Shown here: piece by piece, positions 34,795-45,813 of the stretch
Layout of the letters: every line of letters starts with the position of its first letter
Position numbering within the stretch: the first letter of the stretch is position 1
Origin: Ahaetulla prasina
Taxonomy: Eukaryota; Chordata; Lepidosauria; Squamata; Colubridae
Direction of reading: 5' to 3'
Assembly (NCBI RefSeq): GCF_028640845.1
Contig: NC_080541.1
Location: 8,038,935 to 8,102,934, forward strand
DNA: 64,000 nucleotides
The notes under the pieces: generated by a model
Database searches by the model: none
What the model saw: only the letters and a program-made list of their open reading frames with translations
What the model was told of the DNA's origin: nothing
Position numbers and translations under genes: made by a program

Positions 34795-35340
34795 GTTAAT
34801 ACCACTTTATAATGCCTTGGTAAGGCCACACTTGGAATACTGCATCCAATTTTGATTGCCATGATGTAAAAAAAAACGCTGAGACTCTGGAAAGAGTGCA
34901 GAGAAGAGCAACAAAGATGATTAGAGACTGGAGGCTAAAACATATAAAGAACAATTGCTGGAACTGGGTATGTCTAGTTTGATGAAAAGAAGGACTAGGG
35001 GTGACATGATAGCAGTCTTCCAATATTTAAGGGGTGTCACAAAGAAGAGGGAGTCAAACTATTCTCTGAAGCACCTGAAAGGCAGGACAAGAAGCAATGG
35101 GTGGAAAGTAATCAAGGAGAGAAGCAACTTAGAACTAAGGAGAAATTTCCTGACAGTTAGAACAATTAATCGGTGGAACGACTTGCCTCCAGAAGTTGTG
35201 AATGCTCCAACACTGGAAATTTTTAAGAAAATGTTGGATAATCATTTGCCTGAAATGGTGTAGGGTTTCCTGCCTAAGCAGGGGGTTGGACTAGAAGACC
35301 TCCAAGGTCCCTTCCAACTGTGTTGTTCTATTCTATTCTA
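34795..35340 (+). mobile_element. CR1 LINE 3' end
   Basis: The frame 34955-35263 reads LELGMSSLMKRRTRGDMIAV, RSNLELRRNFLTVRTINRWN and DLPPEVVNAPTLEIFKKMLD. The UTR ends AAGGTCCCTTCCAACTGTG followed by ATTCT units, showing the same tail type as CR1/L3. Confidence 0.88.
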
Positions 35341-35659
35341 ACTCCTGAGATGCTTCATTCACTGCCCTAAGCCCTGGTATGATTTGTAAAGCATAGTTGT
35401 AAGCATGACTTAACGCAATGTGTGGATACACCCAATGATGGTTTATTCAATAAACTCTACTTATCCATAATTATTAATTAAATGTATATGCTGCTTGAGT
35501 CCCAGTGACCTAGAACAAGGCTTCAACCCAGTCACTGCTTCTCAGCCTACAAGCCCAGGAGACAAACAGGGTCTAATCTGTAAAATGCCCCAAACTGACA
35601 TCTCCACCAAACCATATCGATGCCAAAATAAGAATTTGCAAATTCCGTAATTACCTACT
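35341..35659. other. No feature recognised
   Basis: Unassigned intron DNA. Confidence 0.5.
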
Positions 35660-36000
35660 TTTTTGTTTGTTTGTTTGAATTTATACCCCGCCCTTCTCCG
35701 AAGACTCAGGGCGACTTACAATGTGTTAAACAATAGTCTTCATCCATTTGTATATTATATACAAAGTCAACTTATTGCCCCCAACAATCTGGGTCCTCAT
35801 TTTACCTACCTTATAAAGGATGGAAGGCTTATTATATACAAAGTCAACTTATTGCCCCCAACAATCTGGGTCCTCATTTTACCTACCTTATAAAGGATGA
35901 GTCAACCTTGGGCCCGGTGGGGCTTGAACCTGCAGTAATTGCAAGCAGCTGTGTTAATAACAGACAGACTTAGTCTGCTGAGCCACCAGAGGCCCTCACC
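35660..36000 (-). mobile_element. MIR-like SINE type 1 with internal 77-bp duplication
   Basis: The type 1 head, core and tail are all present on the minus strand, but the core from ATTATATACAAAGTCAAC (35754 and again 35831) is duplicated in tandem with a 77-base period. Confidence 0.85.
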
Positions 36001-36129
36001 ATCTGGAAAAATATGTATGTCCCAGCATTTGTGGGACCCTGTAGCACGACTATTTTCATTTCTCCTCCTACACACATCTACGATCATAAGGAATCATGAA
36101 TGTGTGTATCCGTGGGTTTGAGACAAACT

Positions 36130-36483
36130 ACCCACTGGTTCAATGGCTAAGATGCTGAGCTGGTTGATCAGAAAGGTCGGCAATTCGGCGGTTCGAATCC
36201 CTAGCACTGCCTAATGGGGTGAGCTCCCATTACTTGCCCCAGCTTCTGTCAACCTAGCAGTTCGAAAGCACGTAAAAAAAATGCAAGTAGAAAAATAGGA
36301 ACCACCTTTGGTGGGAAGGAAACAGCGTTCTGTGCGCCTTTGGCGTTGAGTCATGCCGGCCACATGACCATGGAGACGTCTTCGGACAGCGCTGGCTCTT
36401 TGGCTTTGAAACGGAGATGAGCACCGCCCCCTAGAGTCGAGAACGACTAGCACATAAGTGCAAGGGGAACCTTTACCTTTTTT
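36130..36483 (+). mobile_element. Sauria-type SINE
   Basis: Head with GGTTCGAATCCC, body TGCAAGTAGAAAAATAGG, and tail GAGTCGAGAACGACTAGCA plus AACCTTTACC. It is nearly full length. Confidence 0.87.
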
Positions 36484-36854
36484 TACCCAGTGTAAGGTTG
36501 CATTGCCAACCCTGAGTCTTTAACTTTTGTTATACATTTTAAACTAAGAAAATGATAGTCTCTGGCTATTTTACCACTGCAGTGGAGGCGTTGCTGTTGA
36601 TTTTTATCCTCTGCTTCTAATAAATTGGATCCAGATTTAGGAAGGCTTAAATCTTAATAAATCGGATCAGATTTAGGAAGGAAGGAAGGAAGGAAGGAAA
36701 TCCATAGGACTTTAGTTAGTGGTGAATAAACTGTCCTGAGGATTTCTTTGGGTGGCACCAACCTACCACCAACCTCAAGAAAGGTTCCTATGACCTAATG
36801 AATTCCTATTTTTTTATGTGAATAGTTTTCAAATAGCAGTATAGTAGTATACAT
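36484..36854. other. No gene; short (GGAA)n
   Basis: A GGAA run lies at about 36675-36702; the rest is unassigned. Confidence 0.55.
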
Positions 36855-37098
36855 AATCAACAAATAGCAATCGCAATAGCACTTAGACTTATATACCGCT
36901 TCATAGAGCTTCACAGCCCTCTCTAAGGGGTTTACAATGTCAGCATATTGCCCCCAACAATCTCATTTTACCCACCTCGGAAGGATGGAAGGCTGAGTCA
37001 ACCTTGAGATTTGAACTGCCAAATTGCAGGCAGTCAGCAGTCAGCAGAAGTAGCCTGCAGTACTGCATTCTAACCACTGCACCACCGTGGCTCATCTG
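36855..37098 (-). mobile_element. MIR-like SINE type 2
   Basis: Minus-strand type 2 head (GTGGTTAGAATGCAGTACTG), core and tail (TATATAAGTCTAAGTGC). A CAGTCAGCAGTCAGCAG duplication marks the head. Confidence 0.78.
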
Positions 37099-37101
37099 TA
37101 A

Positions 37102-37697
37102 TACTGTGTTTCCTCCAAAATAAGACCCTGTCTTATATTTTTTTGAATCCTGAAATAAGTGCTTGGCCTTGTTTTCGGGGAGGTCTTATTATTAGGGCCT
37201 CTGGTGGCTCAGCAGACTAAGTCTGTCTGTTATTAACACAGCTGCTTGCAATTACTGCAAGTTCAAGTCCCATCAGGCCCAAGGTTGACTCAGCCTTCCA
37301 TCTTTTATAAGGTAGGTAAAATGAGGACCCAGATTGTTGGGGGCAATAAAAGTCGACTTTGTATATAATATATAAATGGATGAAGACTATTGCTTGACAT
37401 AGTGTAAGCCGCCCTGAGTCTTCAGAGAAGGGCGGGATATAAATTCAAATAAAATAAAATAAAAAATAAAATATTTTGGGGCATGGAGTAAGATGGGGCT
37501 CCTCTTGCCATCTTACCTGACTTCCAGGTCTGTCTCCCTAACCCTAACCAGAGGAATTGGGGGGACCGGTTGCACATGCAACTAAATATTTACAGGGAGG
37601 GCTTATTTTCAGGAGAGGGTTTATTTTCGGGGAGGGCTTATTTTCAGGGGAGGGCTTATTTTGGGGGGGGAGGGCTTATTTTTGGGGAATCACGGTA
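37102..37697. mobile_element. DNA transposon remnant with TACTGTGTTTCC ends, split by a SINE
   Basis: TACTGTGTTTCCTCCAAAAT at the left and GGGGAATCACGGTA at the right are inverted-repeat-like. The interior has AATAAG/CTTATT words, including a tandem of GGAGGGCTTATTTTC units at 37593-37690. A MIR-like SINE interrupts it at 37198. Superfamily not assigned. Confidence 0.55.
37198..37470 (+). mobile_element. MIR-like SINE type 1
   Basis: Full head (GCCTCTGGTGGCTCAG), core and CCGCCCTGAGTCTTC tail with AAAT-rich end, inserted in the surrounding DNA element. Confidence 0.83.
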
Positions 37698-37857
37698 TTT
37701 ATTTATTTAAGTTTATATGGACGTCCATCTGAAATTCATAACTCTGGATGGCTAACAATTACAAACAATACAAAAAACATGCACAACAGTAAAATAACCA
37801 CACACATGTTATTAGTGCCACCTAGCAGCTCAACAAAACCTTGTTATATATCTGGAT
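37698..37857. other. No feature recognised
   Basis: Short unassigned stretch. Confidence 0.5.
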
Positions 37858-38029
37858 CAGCGGTCGGTTGCTCCTGGTTTTGTCTGGTTCTTGCGAACCG
37901 GTAGTAAAAGCAGCGGGAGGCTCTGCCCACCTGCCTGGAAATCATAGTGGATGATCTGCGCATGCGCAGAAGCATACATGCGCACTCCCATTGCGAACTG
38001 GTAGTAAAGGTAAGTAAAACACACCCCTG
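37858..38029. mobile_element. hAT MITE family B
   Basis: CAGCGGTCGGTTGCTCCTGG opens it and AAAACACACCCCTG closes it; the interior is the complement of the 5631 copy (GATCTGCGCATGCGCAGAAG). No good target duplication is visible. Confidence 0.7.
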
Positions 38030-38159
38030 ATCCTCAAGTGTGGTGACAAAATTATTTTGGGGACAAAAACATCTGGGGAGGCATGATAGAGCTGGCCTCA
38101 TGGGTCCCATCAGATGTCATTCTGTAGTAAATGAGACCTGAAGCTTGCCTTTTCTGCTG

Positions 38160-38790
38160 AAAGGAAGGAAGGAAGGAAGGAAGGAAGGAAGGAAGGAAGG
38201 AGAAGGGAATGAGTAGAAGGAGGAAAAGAAGGAAATGAGATGGGGATGAGAAGAAGGAAGGAAGGAAGGAAGGAAGGAAGGAAGGGGAAGGGAATGAGTA
38301 GAAGGAGGGAATGAGTAGAAGGAGGAAAAGAAGGAAAGGAGATGGGGATGAGAAGAAGGAAGGAAGGAAGGAAGGAAGGAAGGAAGGAGAAGGGAATGAG
38401 TAGAAGGAGGGAATGAGTAGAAGGAGGAAAAGAAGGAAAGGGGATGGGGATGAGAAGAAGGAAGGAAGGAAGGAAGGAAGGAGAAGGGAATGAGTAGAAG
38501 GAGGGAATGAGTAGAAGGAGGAAAAGAAGGAAAGGAGATGGGGATGAGAAGAAGGAAGGAAGGAAGGAAGAAGGGAATGAGTAGAAGGAGGGAATGAGTA
38601 GAAGGAAGAAAAGAGAAGGGGATGAGAGAAGGGGATGAGAAGATGGATGGAAGGAAGGAAGGAAGGAAAGAAGGAAGGAAGGAAGGAGAAGGGAATGAGT
38701 AGAAGGAGAGAAAGAAAGAAGAAAGGAAGGAGAAGGGAGTGAGTAGAAGGAGAGAAAGAAAGGAAGGAGAAAGGAAGGAGAAGGAAATGA
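38160..38790. repeat. Purine-only (GGAA)n higher-order repeat
   Basis: About 630 bases almost without C or T on the plus strand. GGAA runs alternate with blocks containing GAATGAGTAGAAGGAGG and GATGGGGATGAGAAG, giving a higher-order period of roughly 100 bases. The long Ser/Pro/Leu frame on the minus strand is an artefact. Confidence 0.92.
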
Positions 38791-39199
38791 GAAGCTGGTA
38801 CATGAAACCTTCTTTCATGTTCTCCAAAGACAGCGGCACTATTACACTACATACAGTAGATGTAACATTTATACAACAATGTTTATACAACAGATCTAAT
38901 TTGATTTCCAAATTAACACCATTCCTGCATTTCCATCGAAATTGATCCTTAAACTAGTCGAGCAGCCTGGGGTTTGGCCATTAAGCTAAGTCAGGAAAAA
39001 GAAAACATCACTAAACAGCCAACGTGAAGTTTAATCAGGGAGCCTACTCAGGGACGGTACATGTGCCGACGCCTCTGCTTGCCTTAGGGAGGATTCGGTT
39101 CAACGGATACAGGCAGCTTGTGAACCTGCCCAGGAATAGATGGTCAGCGGTGACCTGTTATGGGCACATGTAGGTTTCCAAGCCGTACATGGCTTGTTT
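38791..39199. other. No feature recognised
   Basis: Unassigned intron DNA. Confidence 0.5.
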
Positions 39200-39450
39200 T
39201 TCTACCGACTGTCTACTGTTGACCTCACCCCATTCCTCAGAGCTCCGTAAGGGGCGTGCATAAGAGCACAAATGTGGCTACCGTTCCTGTCCTATTGTTT
39301 CTTTCCATTATATCCAATTAATATAGTTATTGCATGCTTATGCTTATATATATATGCTTATAAATTATTATATAGTTACTTTCATGCTTATGCTTATATA
39401 TACTGTTGTGACAAAATAAACAAACAAACAAACAAACAAACAAACAAACT
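39200..39450 (+). mobile_element. Family C LINE 3' UTR with (AAAC)n tail
   Basis: GTTGACCTCACCCCATTCC, CTACCGTTCCTGTCCTATTG and TATACTGTTGTGACAAAATA match the family C UTR; it ends in (AAAC)n at 39416-39448. Confidence 0.78.
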
Positions 39451-39639
39451 CCATTTTTAGGTGTACTGCTTCATAAAGTGGGCAGAATACATGAGGATTG
39501 CATTTCCCTCGTGTGTCAACTCTATTGAGGGAAATTATGAATCACCTAGGAATTAAGAATATGGAAAATCAAGGCTTAATGAGCATGTCTTCCCGACAAT
39601 GTTATGTGATTGTGCCTCTTTGTGGAAGGACTTCCTTAC

Positions 39640-40735
39640 TTTCTTTCTCCCTCCTTCCTTTCTCTGTATCTCCTTCCTTCATCTGTATCTCCTTCCTTCC
39701 TTCCTTCCCCCCACCCTCCCTTCCTCTCTATCTCCTTCCTTCCTTCCTTCCTTCCTTCCTTCCTTCCTTCCTTCCTTCCTTCCTTCTTTCCTTCCTTCCT
39801 TCCTTCCTTCCTTCGCTCGCTCCCTCCCTTCCTGTGCCTCTCTTTGTGGAAGGACTTCCTTCCTTTCTTTCTCCCTCCCCCCTACTTCCCTCCCACTCTA
39901 TCTCCTTCCTCCGTCCCTTCCTCCCTTCTTCTCTTCCTCCCTCTCTTCCTCCCTCCCTCCCTCTCTCCCTCCCTCTCTCCTTCCTTCCTTCACTCGGTCG
40001 CTCCTTCCTGTGCCTCTCTTTGTGGAAGGACTTCCTTCCTACCTTTCTTTCTCCCTCCCCCCTACTTCCCTTCTACTCTATCTCCTTCCTTCCTTCCTCC
40101 CTCCCTCCCTCCCTCTCTATCTCCTTTCTTCCTTCGTTCGCTTACTCCCTTCCTCGCTATCTCCTCCCTCCCTCCTCCTCCCTCCCTCCCTCCCTCCCTC
40201 CTTCCTTCGCTTGATCACTCCTTCCACTCTATCTCCTTCCTCCTCCCTCCCTCCCTCTCTATCTCCTTTCTTCCTTCGTTCGCTTACTCCCTTCCTCGCT
40301 ATCTCCTTCCTCCTCCCTCCTCCCTCCCTCCCTCCCTCTCTATCTCCTTTCTTCCTTCGCTTGATCACTCCTTCCTCTCTATCTCCTCCTCCTCCTCCCT
40401 CCCTCCTCCTTCGCTTGATCACCTTCCTCTCTATCTCCTTCCTTCCTTCCTTCCTCCTCCCTCCCTCCCTCCCTCCCTCTCTATCTCCTTTCTTCCTTCG
40501 TTCACTTACTCCCTTCCTCGCTATCTCCTTCCTCCCTCCCTCCCTCCCTCCTTCCTTCGCTTGATCACTCCCTTCCACTCTATCTCCTTCCTCCCTCCCT
40601 CCCTCCCTCCCTCTCTATCTCCTTTCTTCCTTCATTCGCTTACTCCCTTCCTCGCTATCTCCTCCCTCCCTCCCTCCCTCCCTCCTTCCTTCGCTTGATC
40701 ACTCCCTTCCTCTCTATCTCCTTCCTTCCTTCTGA
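39640..40735. repeat. Pyrimidine-only compound (TTCC/CTCC)n block
   Basis: About 1.1 kb of C/T-rich DNA with (TTCC)n, (CTCC)n and repeated inserts GTGCCTCTTTGTGGAAGGAC, CTCTATCTCCTT and TTCGCTTGATCACTCC, so larger units have duplicated. Several frames stay open for hundreds of codons only because of composition. Confidence 0.93.
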
Positions 40736-41240
40736 AACATAAATTTAAGGAAAGATAAGAAAGATAAGTGATCTTCATCTTTACACCATATTCCTTTTTT
40801 TTTTTTTTTTGGTGAACCCTTTCCTAAGTTTTCGCTATCATTGGGACCTCACAGTAGATACCATATTGGCTTGTATGGAGGTGGAGGCAGGTGGGGATTG
40901 AAAGTGGGACATGGTAGCCTTGATGCTAATTATATGCCTCATGTTATTTGCATAATGACATCATGACTTAATCATGAGTTGGACTGCATGCTTATTCTTG
41001 CATGTAGTCTCTGCGATAGAAACGGAGGACTTTCAGGATTGTCCTAGATCTTAGATGTTTAATTGATGGGACCCAATAGACCCAAACAGAGTCCTCTTCC
41101 AGATGTGATTGGTTCTGCTGGCTATGGCTTAGAGTAGATGAAATTCAATATATCTGGTGGACACTGGATGGCCGAAGAGACCGCCAACTCTCATAATCAA
41201 CAGTTGCACTGAGATCCTTTGGTTTGTTTCTGATTGAAAT
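40736..41240. other. No feature recognised
   Basis: Unassigned intron DNA with a T run at about 40795-40811. Confidence 0.5.
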
Positions 41241-42160
41241 TGGGTACAGGTAGTCCTCAACTTTAAGATCATGGCATCCGGCCCTCTCAATTCCTGGCAG
41301 ATAGATGGGGAGGAAATGGAGGTAGTGACAGATTTTATTTTCCTGGGCTCCAAGATCACCGCAGATGGGGACTGCAGCCAAGAAATTAAAAGACGCTTGC
41401 TCCTGGGGAGGAAAGCTATGGCAAATCTAGACAGCGTACTAAAAAGCAGAGACATCACCCTGCCAACAAAAATGCGTATAGTCAAGGCTATGGTTTTCCT
41501 AGTTGCAATGGATGGCTGTGAAGGTTGGACCATAAGGAAGGCTGAGTGCCAAAGAATGGAGGCCTTTGAACTCTGGTGCTGGAGAAGACTCCTGCGAGTC
41601 CCTTGGACTGCAAGGTGAACAAACAAGTCAGTCCTAGAGGAGATCAACCCTGACTGCTCTTTAGAAGGCCAGATCCTGAAGATGAAACTCAAATACTTTG
41701 GCCACCTAATGAGAAGGAAGGACTCACTGGAGAAGAGCCGAATGCTGGGAAAGATTGAGGGCAAAAGAAGAAGGGGACGGCAGAGATTGAGGTGGCTGGA
41801 TGGAGTCACTGAAGCAGTCGGTGTGAGTTTAAATGGACTCCAGAGGATGGCAGACAGGAAGGCCTGGAGGAATGTTGTCCATGGGGTCACAATGGGTGTG
41901 AAAAACGGTTGTTAATCGCTTTTTTCAGTACCACTGTAATTACAAGAGGTCACTAAATGAACTGCTGTAAGTCGAGGGCTACCCATACAACGGAGGCCCA
42001 AAATTTTTCTCGCTAAGCGAGACATTTGCTAAGAGAGTTTTGTTTACAATTTTACTTGCCAAACAGTCACAAGTCACGTTTGTCGGTGCCATTGTAACTT
42101 CAAATGGTCACTAAGAGGGTTGTTTTAAGTTGGGGACTACCTGGAATAACTGGAATTGTT
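41241..42160. repeat. ACAGGTAGTCCTC repeat flanking a BovB insertion
   Basis: ACAGGTAGTCCTCAAC (41247) and later parts (CTTTTTTCAGTACCACTG, GGTCACTAAATGAACTG, AAGTTGGGGACTACCTGG) belong to one repeat family also seen at 45431-45520 and 62620-62745. BovB lies between its pieces. It is probably a DNA element, not assigned. Confidence 0.5.
41262..41905 (+). mobile_element. BovB (RTE) LINE, 3' half
   Basis: The frames read FIFLGSKITADGDCSQEIKR, RLLLGRKAMANLDSVLKSRD, MDGCEGWTIRKAECQRMEAF, LKYFGHLMRRKDSLEKSRML and LQRMADRKAWRNVVHGVT, the C-terminal third of BovB polymerase. One stop (TGA in the PWTAR-TNKS segment) breaks it. It is longer than the copy at 1070. Confidence 0.9.
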
Positions 42161-42279
42161 TTGTTCGCAAATCCAGGGTAGCAATGGAGTGAATTTCCTT
42201 CAGGCAGATCAATTCTTTATTGATATTGACCAGCATTGTTGAGTCTATCTGGCACATGTTCTCTGGAAATATTCTAGAG

Positions 42280-43200
42280 CAGGGGTGTCAAACTCAAGGC
42301 CCGCGGGCCAAATCCGGCCCGCTGGTTGCTTAGATCTGGCCTGCGGAGCCGGTCTGGAAATAGCAAAGGACCCGCTCGTGGTGCCTCTGCCAGCAAAAAC
42401 AAGGCATGGGGCAGTGGTGAAATGTAAAATTGGTTACCACCGGTTCTGTGGGCGTGGCTTGATGGGTGGGAGGGGTAATGTGACTGAGTGGGTGTGGCCA
42501 ACTCTTGTTTTTTAACTTTTAAAAGGATTTTTTCCACAACCTCTTTGGCCGAAGAGGTTGTAGAAAAAATGCTTTTAAAAGGCTCCTCTGATGATCCCAG
42601 CTGAGTTGCCTGATCGTCAGAGGCTTTTAAAAACATTTTTTTACAACCTCTTGGCCTAAGAGATTGTAGAAAAAATGCTTTTAAAAGACTCCTCTGATGA
42701 TCCCAGCTGAGTTGCCTGATTGTCAGAGCCTTTTCTTTTCTTTTAAAAGCATTTTTTTTGCCTTTAAAAGAAGAAAAAAAGCCTCTGACGATCAGGCAAC
42801 TCAGCTGGGATCGTCAGAGCCTTTTAAAAGCATTTTTCCCCAACCTCTGTTGTAGAAAAAATGCTTTTAAAAGGCTCTGATGATCCCAGCTGAGCCGCGC
42901 GATCATCAGAGTCTTTTTTTTTAAAAAAACTTTTAAAAGCATTGTTTTGGCCGAAGAAAAAATGCTTTTAAAAATAAAAAAAACACACAAAACCTCTGAT
43001 GATCGCGTGGCTCAGCTGGGCATGCAAGGGGGCCAGGATTTTGGCTACCGGTTCTCCGAACCACCCGCCGCCATTGCTACCGGATCGGGCGATCTGGTTC
43101 AAATCGGGAGCATTGCACCCGTGGCATGGGGGCTGTGCAAGGCCCCCCTTATGCCCTGTTTTGGCCGGCAGGGTGCTGCAGGAGATTGTCCAGGCTGAAA
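42280..43200. mobile_element. hAT-like element (CAGGGGTGTCAAACTC) split by another MITE
   Basis: CAGGGGTGTCAAACTCAAGG and GCCCGCGGGCC mark the left end. The body continues after the nested element at 43123. The right end is uncertain. The related copy at 56641 is bounded. Confidence 0.6.
42412..43123. mobile_element. Hairpin-rich hAT-like MITE with perfect 8-bp TSD
   Basis: Same family as 20404-21019. GCATGGGG lies at 42404-42411 and 43124-43131. Ends CAGTGGTGAAATGTAAAAT and GAGCATTGCACCCGTG. Interior arms GATGATCCCAGCTGAGTTGC and complement occur several times with TTTTAAAAGC spacers. Confidence 0.85.
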
Positions 43201-43399
43201 ACGGAGCTCAAGGTGGTGTTGCTTAGTTTCTGAACATTTCATTACCAAACTAGGTAACACCCTCAGGGGAGCTTGGGGGAATAACAGTGTTAGTGTTCTT
43301 CTGCTTATGCTGTGTGTGGTCAGTAGGTCTTGTGATGAGAGAGTCATATCAGCTGAGGGTCTTGTGAGGTGTCAGGAGTGTATCATGTCAGTGGAAGGG

Positions 43400-45425
43400 C
43401 CAACACTTTTTTTTTATTCAAAAAGTTTTACAGAAAATTTCCCCCCCTTTCCCCCCCCTCCCCTCCCCCTTCCCTTCACAACCCCCCTCACCCCCGACTT
43501 CCCGGAACGAGCACAAGGTATAGTTAAAAATAAAACACACATATGCTAAAAAATTTTCGTCCCAACTTAATTATACCCCTACAATCATCAATTCCTAACT
43601 TCCCCCGAAAACAATATTTTATTATTATTTATTATTATTTATTATTTAAACTTATATACCGCCCTATCTCCCAAAGGACTCAGGGTGGTTTACAGGCATA
43701 TAAAAACATCAATATACAAATTAAAATAATCATTAAAAGACTTATTCTAATGCCAATAATTAATAAAACCAATTATTAAAAATAGAAATATAAATATTAA
43801 AATCAATTTAAAACCCCTCTAAATTTAAAAATCTAAGCCAGTCCTGCACAGATGAATAAATGTGTCTTGAGCTCGCGACGGAAGGTTCGAAGATCCGGAA
43901 GTTGACGGAGTCCTGGGGGGAGTTCGTTCCAGAGGCGGGAGCCCCACAGAGAAGGCCCTTCCCGGGGCGCCGCCAGACGACACTGCCTAGCTGACGGCAC
44001 CCTGAGCACGGGTCGGTGAGAGGTATCTGGTCGCAGTAGGCGGTCCCGTAGATAACCCGGCCCTATGCCATGGAGCGCTTTAAAGGTGGTCACCAAAACC
44101 TTGAAGCGCACGCGGAAGGCCACAGGTAGCCAGTGCAGCCTGCGCAGGATGGGTGTTATGTGGGAGCCACGAGGCTCCATCTATCACCCGCAGCCGCATT
44201 CTGGACTAACTGCAGCCTCCGGATGCCCTTCAAGGGAAGCCCCATGTAGAGAGCGTTGCAGTAATCCAGGCGAGACGTCACGAGAGCGTGAGTGACCGTG
44301 CATAGGGCCTCCCGGTCCAGAAAGGGGCGCAACTGGCGCACCAGGCGAACCTGGTAGAACGCTCTCCTGGAGACGGCCGTCAAATGATCTTCTAGAGACA
44401 GCCGTTCATCCAGGAGGACGCCTAAGTTGCGCACCCTCTCCATCGGGGCCAATGACTCGCCACCGATGGTCAGCCGCGGATTTAGCTGACTGTACCGGGA
44501 TGCCGGCATCCACAGCCACTCTGTCTTGGAGGGATTGAGCTTGAGCCTGTTTCTCCCCATCCAGACCCGTACGGCCTCCAGACACCGGGACAGCACTTCG
44601 ATAGCTTCGTTGGTGCTATCGTTGGTAAAATAATACATCATAATCATTCAAAAACAGTCTGATAACTCTTAGTCTGATATCTACTTTGAATATAGTCAAT
44701 CCATTTTCCCCATTCCTTTAAGTATCTTTCTTGCGTATTGTCTTTCAAAAAGGCTGATATCTTCGCCATCTCAGCCAAATTGGCAACTTTCAATATCCAT
44801 TCTTCTATTGTAGGTACTTCTTTTTTCTTCCAGTATTGTCCTATTAGTAATCTTGCTGCTGTTATTAGATTTAAAATCAATTTAGTCTCAATTACTGTAC
44901 AGTCCGTAATAATTCCCAACAAAAAAAATTGCGGCAGGAACTTTATCTTCTTTTTCAAAACATTTTGTAAAATCCACCAAATTTTTATCCAAAAGGCCTT
45001 TATATCCTTACAAGTCCACCAAATATGAAAATATGTAGCGTCATCACAATTACATCTCCAACATTTTGCTTGCATATCTGGATACATACACGATAATTTT
45101 TTAGGATCTAGATGCCATCTATAAAACATTTTATAAAAATTTTCCCTCAGATTCTGTGCCTGCGTGAATTTAACATTTCAAACCCAAATTTTTTCCCAAC
45201 TTTCCAATAATATTGGCTCCTGAAAATTTTGTGCCCACTTTATCATACAGTCCTTTACCAAGTCCCTTTCAGAATCTATTTCAAGTAACACATTATACAA
45301 TCTCTTTATATGCTCCTGAGACTGATTTCTAATTTGCTTTACCAAATTTCCCTCGTTCTGCTCTATACCAATTTTCTGATCTTCCTTCCATCTAGCACGT
45401 AGTTGCTCATATTGAAACCAGGGCC
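43400..45425 (-). mobile_element. L1 LINE, ORF2 C-terminus and 3' UTR, split by L2
   Basis: Minus frames 45444-45178 and 45129-44644 give HIKRLYNVLLEIDSERDLVK, then MQAKCWRCNCDDATYFHIWW (the Cys/His knuckle near the L1 ORF2p end) and NLITAARLLIGQYWKKKEVP. The 3' UTR resumes at about 43400-43620 with C-rich DNA. An L2 copy (43625-44640) separates ORF and UTR. Confidence 0.85.
43625..44643 (-). mobile_element. L2 LINE, longest copy, nested in L1
   Basis: The minus frame reads NEAIEVLSRCLEAVRVWMGR, NRLKLNPSKTEWLWMPASRY, NLGVLLDERLSLEDHLTAVS, ALVTSRLDYCNALYMGLPLK and, after a small frame shift, FRVRFKVLVTTFKALHGIG through FRRELKTHLFICAGLA. It reaches into the reverse-transcriptase palm region (LKLNPSKTE). 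The A-rich tail is at 43625. Confidence 0.9.
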
Positions 45426-45430
45426 AACAC

Positions 45431-45520
45431 TTTTTAAAAATCACTTTTTTCAGTGTCGTTGTAACTTCAAGCAGTCACTAAATGAACTGTTCTAAGTCAA
45501 GGACTACCTGTATAGGAGAG
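45431..45520. repeat. ACAGGTAGTCCTC-family repeat fragment
   Basis: CACTTTTTTCAGTGTCGTTG and CAAGGACTACCTGTA match the repeat at 41241-42160. Confidence 0.5.
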
Positions 45521-45813
45521 GACTACTTTTTTTTTTTTTACAGGAAATGGCCTGTTGGTCACATATGAGAAAAGCCACTGTTTTTCTTGGATCTTGGAGT
45601 CTTAGTGGACAACCAATTAAATATGAGCCAGCCATGTGCAGCAGCAGTCAAAAAAGCCAATGCCATCCTAAACCACATGAACAGCGGGATACAATCAAGA
45701 TCAAGGGAGGTGCTAACACCACTCTATAAAGCCCTAGTAAGACCACACCTATAATATTGCATCCTGTTTTGGTCACCACACTATAAAAAAGATGTTGAGA
45801 CTGGAGACTAAAA

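Noticed and set aside
38117..38911. 264-codon Ser/Pro/Leu-rich frame on the minus strand
   Set aside because: It translates a GGAA-type repeat; the periodic SFLPSFLPS pattern is the repeat itself.
39498..40698. Three overlapping frames of 238-362 codons
   Set aside because: They read the same pyrimidine-only block in different frames; no real gene is coding in all three frames at once.
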